Shown one piece after another: positions 48,079 through 60,319 of a stretch of 64,000 nucleotides of DNA. The notes beneath the pieces were generated by a model. It saw only the letters and a program-made list of their open reading frames with translations. It had not been told where the DNA came from and made no database searches. Within the stretch, counting starts at the first letter, position 1. Each line of letters opens with the position of its first letter. The translations under genes were made by a program, and so were the position numbers. The stretch is taken from positions 1-64,000 of the forward strand of contig MU404093.1 in the NCBI GenBank assembly GCA_022695795.1. The letters run 5' to 3'. The DNA comes from Biscogniauxia marginata (lineage: Eukaryota > Ascomycota > Sordariomycetes > Xylariales > Xylariaceae).

Positions 48079-51000
48079 TCACGCCTTAAACGCTTTACTA
48101 CCTTCGCACAACCCCGACGTCAATTTCGTCAGCGCGACCCACGTGGGTGCATATTTCAGCCCTTCGTCGAATGCCGGGATCGTCCCCTCCGTATTGACAT
48201 CATCCCAAGAGCATAGCACCCGGCCGTCGACCCCACTTGCCCCGTCCTCCCTTTCCCATTTCACGTCGACAATCCACGGCGTGGACCAGTCTCGGCGATA
48301 AAGCTTGATCTTTTTCAGGCCGCTGTCCGGCACGCTTCCGAACCGCTCGTCTGGTTCGTTGCCCCCGAGCACCTGGAACGATGAGATAGGATCCTTGAAC
48401 GTGATTGCGCAAGACCTCGTTTCTTTTCCATCAATCTCGAATCTCGCTTCCGTCGCGCCCTCAGCTCGGGTGATGTTATAGTGTAGCCATTGATCAAATC
48501 CCTTCTGCGGAGGAACCCCCTTTGGATTGGTCTTCACAACATTGGGTGGGATATCTGAGCCATCATAGGAACAAGTAGAAAGCCCGGGGCGCAAGCCCGA
48601 GTCCGAGTCACAAGTCACCTTCTTGCCCATAGCAGATGGCAGCTCAGCAACCGCTTTCTCGACAAATTCCTGAATACCGGCATAAATGACCTTCGAACTT
48701 CCGGTATCAAGATCAACAGTCTGCTGGAAATAGATTTTGTATCGGTTGTCTTGCGAGAATGGGAAGGCCGCGAGATTGTAGATTAGAGTGCCAACAAATA
48801 CCAGCATCAAGAATATCGGGATGTGATGGGTCACTCGGTGCATGAAAGGGGTCACGGGCAACAGCAGAAATATGCTGAAGAATGCTATAATCAAGTACGG
48901 CGTTAGCAGGCTTGAACCGTCAGCTCCTGTCTGCGAAACAGCAGAAGCCAACACAAGCCCATTCTGACCGATAAGGATAATCAGGAACGGTCCTAGGATA
49001 AGTAGTTGCAAAATCCACGTCCAGCTTGGGAGATTTCTCGACCATGGTTGCTCGAACTCATATGGATGGCTTTCACCAGCTTTCGTCGATCGCGCCTTGT
49101 TCACTAGCGCCGAAATGGATCGTCTATATGTCGTCGCGAAGGTCGTTTTGCGGATACCACCAGGGTTACCGCCGACCAAAGGGGTCCTCTCTGTGGCAAT
49201 AGATTGATGCTCGTCCTCGTCACTACTATCATCTCCACTAACCTCATCATGACCTGGGGATATCGGATCATCTGTAGACGGAGCGACATTGAGATGGTCT
49301 CTGACGTCGTGGTCGTCGTGAACTAGCTGCGCATACGAAAACTTCGTAGGCAGTGCAAATAGCTCACAGAGGGTGATAATCAAAGCAAGGAAAGTCGCAG
49401 CCTGGAAAAAGACGAACACGTATCCGCCTCCGATCCGAAACCGGTCTTCGAAGACGGTGTTAGCGACCAAGATGGCCCATCCGATGGTGAACAGCCACAT
49501 TATAGAGTAGCCTCGATGAAGTGCACTAGGTCTAGCGAAGTTCGCGCTAGCCATTATGGTCCAGAAGACGAAATAGAAGAGAGAAATCATCATTGCCCAC
49601 CTATGCTATTTGTTAGAAACAGGGTCGAAACTTGACAAAAAAGAACAACTCACACAGCATACTCGCTGCTGTAGATGATAAGCGGGTTAATCTTAGTGAC
49701 CAGATACGCGGAGCCGACCACCAGCCCTCCGGCTACGATCAAAGCAAATGGAAATCTGATCAGGCCCCTCCGGCCACCAAGCATAACAGGATCGAAGACG
49801 GCCCCCTCGTAAGCAGACGTCCTTGGCGAGAAGAAATAATACTTATCCTGTCGGACAAGTATGTACGTTAGAGCGAGGAGAATAAGCGGCGCGGCAATCA
49901 GGAGGGTTAGGGACCACGCAAATAGAGACCTCAATTCGAACAAGGCGAACGATTTGCCGAACAGGTCGAACCACACGCCGTCACTCCCTCTGCCGCTCGA
50001 CACTTTCTTGCGATCGCCGTCGGCTCTCTCACCGATGAACGTTCGACCCGTGTCCCCAGAAAGCTTTCTCGTTGTGTGGAGAGAATTGCTAAGCATATGC
50101 CAGAGACTGGCTCTGGAAGCATGCGTCGCGTCATCCTGGTTAGTATGATATCGAGCTCTAGGACGATAGAATGCCATGTCTAGGCCTCTTATACCGTAGA
50201 CGCCATTGAAAACTATGTAGTCCGTGTTACTCCGTATGGCACCGAGACCGAAAGCATCAGAGGTGATGACAGTCCCGAATGGATCAGGGCTACCCTGGTA
50301 AGCCCTCGTGACTTGGGTGTCGGACGTACGAAACACGAATGCGCGACCACCGGCTCCAGCTCCTTCGAGGTTCAGAAAAGTATGGCAGAACGGCATAAAG
50401 GGGCTATTTCCGAATGCCTGGGCTCCCCAGAGGAAGTCTTCCTCGTTGTTGTTGAGCAACGCAACGATGCCTCGCCGGGGCTGGTTCTCAGCACGAGAGA
50501 AGTAGTCCACCAACGTCATGATGGTCATGCATCCCATCCCATCGTCTGTTGCCCCGTAGCCGGTAGACACTCTAAGGCCCTATCAGCAAACCTGGAATAC
50601 TGTACAGATATCAGTGCAACATACGAGTCATAATGCGCGTTTAGCAACACGCCGCCTCTTCCGATGACCTTGTCGGTAGTATAGTCTCCATCTTCCCACC
50701 ACCGGCCAGGAGGATCATCTTGTCCACGAATATAGACTATAATGTTTGTACCCTCAAAGTAGGTGCCCGTCGACGTGGTTCCCCGGACGAAATCGAAAGC
50801 CGTGATGTTGGAGACAGTATCTTCGAACACAACCACGCTAGTATCATCGGCCTGATTCCTTCTCTTAATTTCCTCCAGCTCAAGCAGAAGCCAATTGTGT
50901 ACGTCATCGTTCTTTCGGCTGTTGAATGGGTGGTAGAAGCGCGACAGCTCAGTCAGGCCGATCCATGACTTGGTCAGATTCAGACCAGAGTATAGCGTCG

Positions 51001-51127
51001 GGTTGCTCGGCGGAGACGGGACGGTTTCGTGTATGATAAGAAGCGGGATTAGTATGGCGAGATAGACAATCGTGGTCCAGAAGGTCACCGCGAACGGCTT
51101 GAAGGCGACTGGGTTCGGCACGGCCAT
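48079..51127 (-). CDS. Vacuolar membrane protease, M28 peptidase family
   Basis: Exons 51127-50625, 50571-49654 and 49600-48079 with 53-nt introns (GTATGT and GTGAGT donors) give 980 residues, the usual size of PFF1-like vacuolar membrane proteases. An N-terminal membrane anchor ([19 protein letters not shown]) leads into a luminal M28 zinc-peptidase domain. Metal-site residues are seen in [41 protein letters not shown] and the late His in [11 protein letters not shown]. About eight membrane helices and a C-terminal luminal domain follow; an acidic cytosolic loop ([13 protein letters not shown]) lies between helices. The first intron interrupts the catalytic HYDS region. Most family members are known only by homology; the yeast relative lies in the vacuole membrane. 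Confidence 0.95.
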
Positions 51128-52134
51128 CGTTGGCTAGGGATATCTGCCAGTGCTATTTTTTGGTTGGCCTACTGGGACAGGGCCAGCTCGCAGCAAGCTG
51201 CAGAAGCTTCACACTGTTAGGTAGGGAGAAGCAAGTGCCAATGATGAGGGTAAAAAGAACTCTAGGTGGGGAGTCGGTACTGATAGGTAGGTTAATTGGT
51301 AGGACATGTAGTATTACACGATGGCGACACAGACGCAGACGCAGAGGTAGAGACAGGCGTGGATAGGGCGGAGTAGATGCTATTCGGGCGTTGGATAAAC
51401 TAAGAGGCAAGCTTGCCTTTGGCCATATTGAAACGCGGGCGGGTTGCCTTGAAGACCCGAGAACAGCCTTTCAGGACTACTAAATACTCGAGATAGGACA
51501 GGCGTTGGAAGTACGAAATGGTCCAAGTTGAAGAAGCGACTCGTAAGTAGGAAGATGACTTGCGTCCTCGCAGCACGCGATGCGGGGCCTCTGGCCCGAG
51601 CTCCTTGCCTTAGCTCCTGCGCTTGCGCTTTCCAGGACCCGCCTAATGGAACGGTAACGGGTAGCCTATAACAAGCCCCGGCCTTAGTACAGTACCTACA
51701 TGTAATCTACCGAGGGTTAGTGCATAGGTAGGTATATATATTCAACTACTCATGTAGGTATCCCGTAAATACAACAACCACATTAATTATAATTATAAGT
51801 TGAGAGTATTAATCAATGCACAGTAAATAAACCAGAGGAAATGTGCGGCAATATATGTATCATCAGCTATGTTTCTGTCACTGTCTACAGATTAGTCCTA
51901 TTCGTACATGTTGAGACCACCATAACGGAGGCCTTCTTTGCTATAACAGCTAGCTGCCTTGGCAAATTCCACTCAAGGATACCGATTGAAAAACCTGCTG
52001 ATGTTAAAGCAATAGTTACACGTGCAGTTAGTGAAAAATCCTATCAAATCGACCGCAAGACTTTTTTGCAAAAACATCAGTTACGAGGATTGTTAGTATC
52101 AAGGAAACCCAGGTCAGTTCTCCAGTCGGGACAC
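51128..52134. other. Intergenic region between the vacuolar protease and BBP genes
   Basis: About 1 kb. The side near 51128 is the protease promoter. A CAGACG/CAGAGG-type repetition lies at 51328-51350 and TAGGTA patches near 51720-51760. Nothing else was recognised. Confidence 0.5.
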
Positions 52135-54272
52135 TTAAGCACCAGGAGGTGGAGGAGGTTGGTCGCTCGGGGGAGGCGGAGGAGCATCGCCAGCAGGCGG
52201 CGGAGGTGGCGCCGCTCCACCGGCATATTGTTGGATCAAGGCGTTGATATTGCCAGGAAGTCCGGGAGGAGCACCGAGTGAGTTTGAAGGAAGACCAGGG
52301 GGCGGGCCCATGCCAGGAGCGGCACCATAGCCAGAATAGCCAGGGTAGCTAGGATAGCCAGATTGTCCGCCAGCTGCTTGATGCCAAGGAGCGGCGCCGG
52401 GAGCAGCACCGGGAGCAGCCGAGCCACCATTATAGTCTCGACCGCCATAGTAATCACCTCCACGGCTATCACCACCTCGGTTACGGTCACGCCATGGAGC
52501 GGAGCCGCCGCCACCATTGCCGCCGCCTTCTTCATTACCATGGTCGTTGTTGCGAGATCGCCAAGGAGCAGCAGCGCCAGTTGGTCCACGTTGCCAAGGC
52601 TTCGCATCGCTGCCGCCGTTGTTGTAAGATCCGCCAGGACCAGCTTCAATCCGGGCAGGCTGTCCGCTAGACCCGCCACCAAGTTCTTGCATGAATTGCT
52701 ACGAGGTATGTTAGCACCAGCCTCATTTCTTGCCCGTCATACTAGAAATTTGTAACATGGAAAACTTACCTCATATTCGCGGTCAACGGCATCTCCTCCG
52801 CCGACGCGACCAGCGGGACGAGGTCCATCATTGCGCCAGCTAGCGCCTTTCTGTCGATCGGGACAATCGCGGGCCATATGGCCAGCGTTTCCACACACGC
52901 GACAAATGATGTTGGCGGTGAAGTTTTGCTTCTCTGGGCAATCATACTTGCGATGGCCGATCTGGCCACAGTTCTGGCAGGCCTGGTTCTCATCGTCACG
53001 AAGAGTGCCGTTCAGGGCAGCAAGCTCGCGAAGCTGGTTTCTCTTGAGTTCGTTCTGACCCTCAGGGATCGAAGCGGCCTAGAAAAATGTCAATGTCCGT
53101 CAAGGCCGGGTGGTAAAACGGGAAACTTACTGTCTCAATGACGTTGTGAATCAACTTCTTGGCTTTGTTGACCTTCTCCTCGGTATCTGCCATAATCAAG
53201 CAGTGCAAGTCCTCCTCCTGGTTACTAGCATGTGCGGCATCGGACCGGCCCTTGCCTTCCTTCACGGAGCCCTTTCCGCGAATGGCGATCTTGGCGCCAG
53301 ATTCTGTCTCCATCTTCTTCAGTGTGTTGCCACGAGGGCCGATAAGTAGACCAACTTTAGAAAGAAGAAGCTAGGTGTTAGTACATGTAAGAATAAGGTT
53401 AGAGCACGTGTATAGGGTTAGATGACGCCAGGATTTGAATGTCATCCATCGAGATGCGATGGCACTGCTAGCAAGATCCTGAACGAGAAGGGGCAAAAAT
53501 ATAGTTAGAAAGGTTAGAGGGTTAGCAATCTCACTGAAGTTAATCTCCGGGTAATCGTTGACCGGCACGTAGACCTTTTCTTGGGTCTTGGTAGGCCGGC
53601 GGTAATCCTGCGGCGGGTGGTAGTTAGGAATCGTCTTCATAGCCTTCTCAATCAATTTATGTCTCTCGTCTTCGAGACGCTTCCGGTAGCGGTATTCTCT
53701 GGTATTGACACGGCGACCATGGTTATCATACTGCGGGGGCGGCGAGGGGGATCTAGAGGTATAAAAGATTAGCTTCATCTCTTCGGCTACGAAGGGGGCT
53801 GCTGCGATGGTATATGCATAACATACCTATCACCGTCAGCTGGGACGACATCGTCGATTCTCAGCTTCTGGCTAATCTCCTCAATTCGCAGATGCAAAGT
53901 GTAGGCCTCGAGCTGTTCGCTAGTCATGTTGGCCACGATGGCGGTCGGGAGGCCCATAAGGCCAGCGGCTTTGTTCTCAGAGGCATCACCCCATCGATTC
54001 CGCTTCTTCCGGCGTCGAGGCCCGTCGGCATCAGTTCCTACAGTGGTAACAATCAGTGATATGATACTTTTAATTGATGGTAGTGATGAGAAAGACTTAC
54101 TCGGTTCGGGGCTGCGACCGCGCTTCAAATCGCGATCGCCGTTGGAATAGTCGAAGCCATCATTACTGCCTTCATGCTGAACATCCTGATCGCCAGGTTC
54201 GCCGCCGAAGCGTCGAGTCTTCCCAAGAGGGATGTTGTTGGATCCTGTGATACCCTGATTTCTCCACGACAT
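52135..54272 (-). CDS. BBP: Branchpoint-bridging protein (SF1/BBP)
   Basis: Six exons (54272-54101, 54037-53827, 53752-53535, 53354-53131, 53078-52770, 52698-52135) give 565 residues. BBP binds the intron branch site with its KH-QUA2 domain before U2 snRNP arrives, and contacts Mud2/U2AF65. Visible parts in order: basic [11 protein letters not shown], the Trp-containing motif that docks on U2AF; a helix-hairpin region (LTSEQ-type [18 protein letters not shown]); the KH domain with the loop [16 protein letters not shown]; two CCHC zinc knuckles at residues 309-322 and 334-347 ([28 protein letters not shown]); and a long Gly/Pro/Arg-rich tail ending in a polyproline stretch. Introns are 63, 74, 180, 52 and 71 nt; the 180-nt one falls just before the KH GxxG loop. 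The U2 snRNA gene lies about 9.4 kb away. Confidence 0.96.
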
Positions 54273-56883
54273 GGTGATGGCGAGGATGCGTGTATGTTGC
54301 TTGAGGAAATGGAAATGCGACGCGACAGGTTGGTGGAATTGAAAGGCAGGATGTAAAGGGTTTCAAAGCGGCGAACTTTTTTTGGTCTTAAGACCAGAGG
54401 TGGAGCTTGGGCCTCAATTATGCAGACAAATCACGTGAAGTGGCTGACTGACAGCTGGTCCTGCTGGAGGTGGGGAACGCATCTCCAAAATATTCTGATA
54501 CTGTGCAACGCATTGACCACCTACCAGAACCTAAAGGTTAAATAGACACACCAATTATCCCAACGCTAGCACTGTGTAGGCCAACTCACCCTCCTCCGCG
54601 TGGTACTTATGACATGACACTCCCGTCTTTCTCTCCAAAATATATTCAAGTTCTATCTTTTACTTTAAAATCACCACTTTCTATATTGACTTGGCAAAAT
54701 ACATTTCTTTATGTAACATGACGATATCTTATATAACTACAATGAACACAATAATTTATAAGTAATCCCTAGAAATGTACTCTTTTAAAACAGCGGGTAT
54801 TTACTTATTTTACCTTTAGTGTATTGCTTTTAATACATCATCTAAAGACTCGCTAAAGGTCCGAAGAATTCATTACTACCCCTTTGTTTTATTTGGCTAC
54901 TAGGCAAACTTATTTGTCTAAAAGTTGTCCGGTCAGGTAATTTGTATAGCATTTTTGTTCAATAAATACAATATCATTAAGGCCAAGGTGATTTACAACA
55001 CAGCATGTGCAGCTTTCCTTGATAAACGGCCTGCATCAATAATCGCCATTCAAATTCCCAATACCTCTCAAGGCATCATGTTCATTAAAAGTACTAACTT
55101 AGCCTTATTCCCTAAGATCGGTAAACAAGTCGACATCTGCATTGACGGAGTTGGATTTGAAATGCCCTAACTTCCAAACGTCTAATTGTCTGAATCAAAA
55201 ATCCTCAAACGCATCAATTCCAGTCTCTAGAGAGCCATGAGTGACGCAAGGGATATGGCTAAGGATAATCTAGCAGACCAGGCCAGTTACACCGCCGTTG
55301 CATTGAAAGAGCATCTAGCCTCAGAATTGCCTAACCAGAAAGAGTAGAGAGCTCATTTCGCCCGCACGATGGCTAGACTCTTGCTGCCTCAGCGTGAACG
55401 TGATGAGTCGTGTAAGACAACCTATGAGGATGACAGATGACCATCAACTCCGTTTTAAATCCTTCGTCGAACAGCATGCCCCCAAGATGAAGTTACCACG
55501 GAACGATGTGAAAATCTGCCCCCCCCCCCCCCCCTTACGAGCCATTCGTATTTCCTCCATTGCAGGTTCAGAAGCCTGTTTTCGTACTAGCGGTGTCTTC
55601 TGCTATGGTTGCAGCGCGTCTAGATACAGTAACGGTGTTCGTTTGAACGCTTAACGCTATAGCTATCAGGTTATCCAGAAAGCAATTACATGCCGCCGAC
55701 AGCCTCTCGACCGTATCGTTAATTAGACTTCTCACAGTCAATTTCATACCAATCCAGTATGGACACCTCTTTACCACGTTATACAACTATTGAGAAGAAC
55801 TATGTTAGCCACGGGCTGGCAACACCGCTCTTGTAGTCCACACTAGTCATGAGCTGTGGTGCATCGGTCAATGTCTCAGCACAAATAATTTCAGTGGTAG
55901 CAATAACTGTAGCTATCGTGATATCTACTGACGCTGCTTCCGGTATTACAGTCGCAGTAGCCATGTTCGTTTCGGCTATAGCTATATTTGGCGTGGACGG
56001 TACTCCTTGCAAATACTTGGAACAGAAAGTTGCGGCTTCGAGCTGAGGGAGAAACAGGAGGACACTTTTAAACAAGCAATTATTTATATACACGTTAATA
56101 GCGCGGCACAGCATCTTTTCTACAATAGAGAGCAACTCATCCACTAGACAGCCATCCAGTATTGTCAGAGACGACACTGCCAAGATGCTCGCAACATAAG
56201 TCGCAAGCACCAAAATGTGATAGCGAGGGATAATCGTTACGACCTAAGGGTCATCAATTATCAACAACCACTGATGTTCGGGGTAATCTTCTTAGGTCTA
56301 AGGAGAGAGAACTAGGTTTCGTGAATCGCTCGCATTCTAGAGTAAATTCAAGTATCGTAGGTATTCAAAGCAAAAAAAAAAAAAAAAAGGAAAAAGAGTC
56401 ACCTTTTTGGCAGCATAACGAAGTGGACCAGTCCTTCGGGGTAATTCAGAACTTACAGTCTCCATACTCGGCCATGATAGTTTACCACGTGCTTTACAAT
56501 AGAACTCAAATAGAGCCCACGCGTTACGAGGCCTTTTTAAAGACTCAACACGTTTGGAGGACAGTAAAAGTTCCTAAAACTCAGCTCAAGAGTAACTCCC
56601 AAGTGTATTGGGAATCACTAATGAGAATCAAATCTTCTATAGATATTAGATACTAGATTACCAGGCTTTGGTACAGTGGCAATTTACATGGCGTTGGCTA
56701 CAAATGCTAATACGCCATCATGAGTTGTCACTTTATTCCCCCCTTTCTATACGGGAGACTTGAACCCCAGAAACTCTTTGAAAGCATGTTGATAATGATG
56801 CTAGTTTTACTCCTGCATACTTCACGTCTGAAAACGAGCCTTTAAGAGCTACATATTTGCGACTAGAGCTGCTAGTCATCTAC
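54273..56883. other. Intergenic region, possible decayed sequence
   Basis: About 2.6 kb. After the BBP promoter the DNA is AT-rich, with short frames near 54925-55170, 55242-55340, 55800-56213 and 56321-56656 that lack recognisable domains. A C run of 15-17 nt lies near 55519-55534 and an A run near 56371-56388. It may contain an old degraded element; no terminal repeats were found. Confidence 0.45.
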
Positions 56884-57989
56884 CTATTTAGCATCATTCT
56901 TCATGCCTTCCATAATCCAGCCCCGGTTCTTTGCGGCCTGCAGCTCTAAATCTTCCTCCGTCATCTGCTGTATTTTTTCATAGGTATGCTGTGTGGGCAC
57001 GTGACGGCCCTTCTCGACTCCTGGACGTTTTAGCATCCTCTGCACCCACTCATCCAGGACTGGGAACTCAGCCATATCAACACCAGAGGCTTCTACGATA
57101 GGGGTCAGTCATTTAGGGCGTTCGGATATGCACCAGAAGGGCGCAATAACGTACTGGCAGAAGCGACCCATCCCCAGCAGGAGATATCAGCGATTGTACA
57201 CCGATCACCCACTATGTAGCCGGAGGTAGAATTTTGAAGGTGGGTATCTAAGGTCTTGTACAGACGACGAGTCTCGTTCTTGTATCGGTTGATCCCATAT
57301 TGGATCTTCTCGGGAGCGTAACCTATTCGATTTTAGTATTAGTCGCCGAGATGGGCATCTATTCACAACACTCACGATTGAAGTGGTTCAGTTGTCTATC
57401 AAATGTTAGTATACCTAGCTAACTTAACTCATGGAGACCTACATACCCTTGCATCGGACCCAAGCCGCCCATTTGCCACATAAGCTGCTTTATGTAAGCT
57501 CAAATACCTTCAGTAGGTTGAAATCAGTGCTTACCCAGTTGTTTACCTCGTAGTACTCCCTGCTACCAAATGGATATGATACCTTGTGATCCTTGTCGTA
57601 GCGATCAACCAGGTACTGCAACATAGCACCACTCTCGAAGATCCTGATGGGCTTGCCATCGGTGAAAGTATCAGTCAAGGCAGGGATGCGACCATTCGGG
57701 TTGATCTCCAAGAACCACGGTTCCTATCGCAAAGCTTTAGTATGCTGTACCTTTTCAATCAATTAAGAGCATTTGAACTAGTCACCTTTTGCGTATTCTT
57801 GCTGAAGTCAATCGTAGTGACCTTTTCCATAAGCATCCCGAGTCAGTCATTGCCACTTGTGTCGTGAGGAGAACAGCATGTAGTTAGGCAGACCTTGTAC
57901 TTCAGTCCTAACTCCTCTAGTAAGATCGACACCTTGACGCCGTTCGGTGTCTGGGCAGTGTAGAGGTGGATATCTGATTGATCGGCCAT
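56884..57989 (-). CDS. Glutathione S-transferase, Ure2p-like
   Basis: Seven exons (57989-57894, 57821-57786, 57723-57535, 57484-57447, 57395-57376, 57322-57155, 57092-56884) give 251 residues. The N-terminal thioredoxin-like domain has IHLYTAQTPNGVKVSILLEE with the glutathione-activating region, the cis-Pro region INPNGRIPAL and the gamma-glutamyl contact FESGAMLQYLVDRY. The helical C-terminal domain has MGGLGPMQGQLNHFNRYAPE and the folding motif region DRCTIADISCWGW. The layout matches fungal Ure2p-like/nu-type GSTs, which conjugate glutathione or reduce peroxides in the cytosol. Exons 2, 4 and 5 are only 36, 38 and 20 nt. Exon 4 could begin one codon earlier. The ATG at 57989 is chosen over an upstream basic extension because the family starts there. 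Confidence 0.92.
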
Positions 57990-59160
57990 CTTGTGTGATA
58001 TTTGTTTAGCAAGCTTTGCGATTCTTTGTGTCATTCTAGGTATTTTATTTTTGATAGTAAGTTGACGCTACCCTCTTGATTTATATACAATAATTGGCTT
58101 GATGTTTCGCCGATTATAAATCAACAAGTACCTCCTCACGCTAAGCGGGTAAATCGACCTCCGCCCAGAGCTTGAGGTAGGCCACTTACAACATAACATA
58201 TCTGCTGAAAACACCCCCTTTCATTATTCCTGACCCCTGAAACTAGACCCCTAATTATAGAGACTGGATATTCCCTTCACAGATAAGTTTATCTAACAAG
58301 AGAGCTATGCAATACTTTATACCAACCTTGCCACTTTAAACATCAATAATGGGCCCTTTTCAAGCCACATCTTATTCCAAATTACTCCGCACTTGTACTT
58401 CCGTGATACATACATACATAAGGTAAGATAGCATTATATACACTCATATGCATTCATGACGACACCATAATAAAGCGATAATAATACTCAAGTAAGTTGC
58501 ACGTTCTAGTGTAAACAGGTACACCAGTGAAGTAGATGCATAAGACCCCAAGGATAAGGGAAAAGTGGATATCGGGTGATAAAGCCTCCTCATTATACGG
58601 ATTAAATTGATAATGAAACCTCCAACTACTGTTCAAAAGATCTTAGACACTTTAGTTGGCTAGAAGGTTCTATGCAAATACAGTTTCTCTTTATTAGACT
58701 AGAGTCACGACATGCGTTAATTTACACATCCTCACCATAAGTAAATAATATTTTAAGCTCCCATATCCTACCACTGTATATGGAAGTCCAGTCTAAATCA
58801 TCACCTGGGCTTATAAATCAATCGTCCGTGCCATGGAGCAGCGGACCACACTGGACTCCACTTCACACGACTACATTCCATGAGTTGAGTAGGTGTGCGT
58901 CAATTGTTTAAAGGTGGGAAACTTTATTTGAGACCGCGACACTAGTAGTTCATTGTTGCTACCTATGGCTTGTAAATCCAGCCCAAATGACGTCTTGGAA
59001 CATGCGGTCTTGGCCCTCCAAAGAACCTGCCTGTACCCCTACCGTGACAAAAACTCCTAAGAAAAAAAGAAAAGGGCAGCTAGGATGACTACACGATCCA
59101 TGACATGTGCTGACCGCCCTCACAAACGAACGGGCGACGCTATCATGTAGACCATCCCCG
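57990..59160. other. Intergenic, nothing recognised
   Basis: About 1.2 kb. The part next to 57990 is the GST promoter. The remainder is AT-leaning with short random frames. Confidence 0.5.
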
Positions 59161-60319
59161 TCAACAATCTCTACCACTACATGCGCACGGGTCCTCTCCG
59201 TAGTACACAACTACCACAGCTCCGAACGCCTTCTCCAGCTCCCGCTTCGCCGTCGCCGCCTGACACCGCCAGCTCCCGAAGTAGTAGCGGACTATGCTCC
59301 GGCCGTCGTTGATGCAGGACGGTCTCTCGATGACCTCGTCCACGTCCCACCACATCCGGCTGCCCCAGAACGTCTCGAGAAAGGCGCGGTTCGCGATGGC
59401 CGATGGCCCGCGGATGATCAGCACACGGCTCCGCCCGAGAGGGGGGTCCTCCTGCGTCCTCCACCGGTTCCACGTGACCCGCGGCACGACGCCGCCGACG
59501 ATGAAGCGCCCCGCCAGGCTGGCAGCCAGGACACACTCCGCAGCCTGCCGGGTGAAGAAGACTATCTTCGCCGCCGACGAGCCGAGATGGTCGTCCCCTG
59601 CCTTGTTGATGTGCAGCTGCTTTATGTTGCCAGCGTTGCGGATGCTGGCGAGGACGTCACGGTGGGTCACGTCGCCCCGGAGCCCGTCGAGCCAGAGAGA
59701 CGTGTTGGCCTCAGCTGGGATGTCTCTGGGCCAGTTGTCCATTACCAGGGGGTTGCCATGGTAATTGGGGAAGACGGGGTGCTGGTACCGTCTATGAACC
59801 TGCATCTGGCGGTCCGGGGGGGTCGGGCTAGTTGGAGGCAGCGCAGGTGTAGTAGGCGGCGCAGGTGTAGGAGGTGGCGCAGATGTAGTAGGCGCCGTAG
59901 GAGCTGGAGAAGCAACATTGTTGGGCCCGGTATTTTCGCCTGGATAGATAAATACTAGTGCCGGTTCGAACTGGGAGATGATTAGTGACATGATGGAGTG
60001 AAGATGGTAGAATGCAACAAACCCCTGCAGCGTAGATGATCGGTCTACCCCCGTATGTCCGGAATCTTTCGGCTGTCTCCTCTACTCTATGAGCGATAGT
60101 GCCGCTTTCGTAGAGGAGGATGTTGGGGTGTAGGCCGATGGCGGTGATGCGTCGGAAGAGTGCTCTAGCCAGCACGAGGTGAGAGTCAGGATTCGACCCT
60201 CTCAGACGCGACGACGTAACTATGATGACCGTCGCCTCACCACCAGACTCCGACAGTAGGCGAAGTGCTTGGGGGCTCCAGTCACCTGGAAGCTGTTCCA
60301 ATCGGAATGGGGAAGACAT
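59161..60319 (-). CDS. Proline-rich protein with a possible RRM-like region
   Basis: Exons 60319-60023 and 59970-59161 flank a 52-nt intron (donor GTTTGT, acceptor CAG), giving 368 residues. The first 100 residues form an alternating helix/strand domain (LVLARALFRRITAIGLHPNI, then YESGTIAHRVEETAERFRTY). A Pro/Thr/Ala linker with repeated PPTPAPPT-type units follows. The second folded part (SLWLDGLRGDVTHRDVLASI, then KIVFFTRQAAECVLAA) has the beta-alpha-beta order of an RRM; a second such unit may follow after SRVLIIRGPSAIANRA. Many fungal unknowns combine weak RRM-like folds with low-complexity linkers, but the RNP motifs here are poor, so RNA binding is only a suggestion. The second exon is GC-rich against an AT-rich background. 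Confidence 0.65.

Noticed and set aside
52236..52755. Frames of 130-148 codons on both strands over the end of the BBP gene
   Set aside because: Out-of-frame readings of the Gly/Pro-rich BBP tail; composition is explained by the repeats.
54925..56656. Possible degraded retroelement or gene cluster
   Set aside because: Short frames lack reverse transcriptase, integrase or transposase motifs, and no long terminal or inverted repeats were seen.
59107..59958. 283-codon plus-strand frame
   Set aside because: Antisense shadow of the GC-rich proline-rich gene; it ends in Arg/Ser/Trp low complexity produced by the complementary proline repeats.
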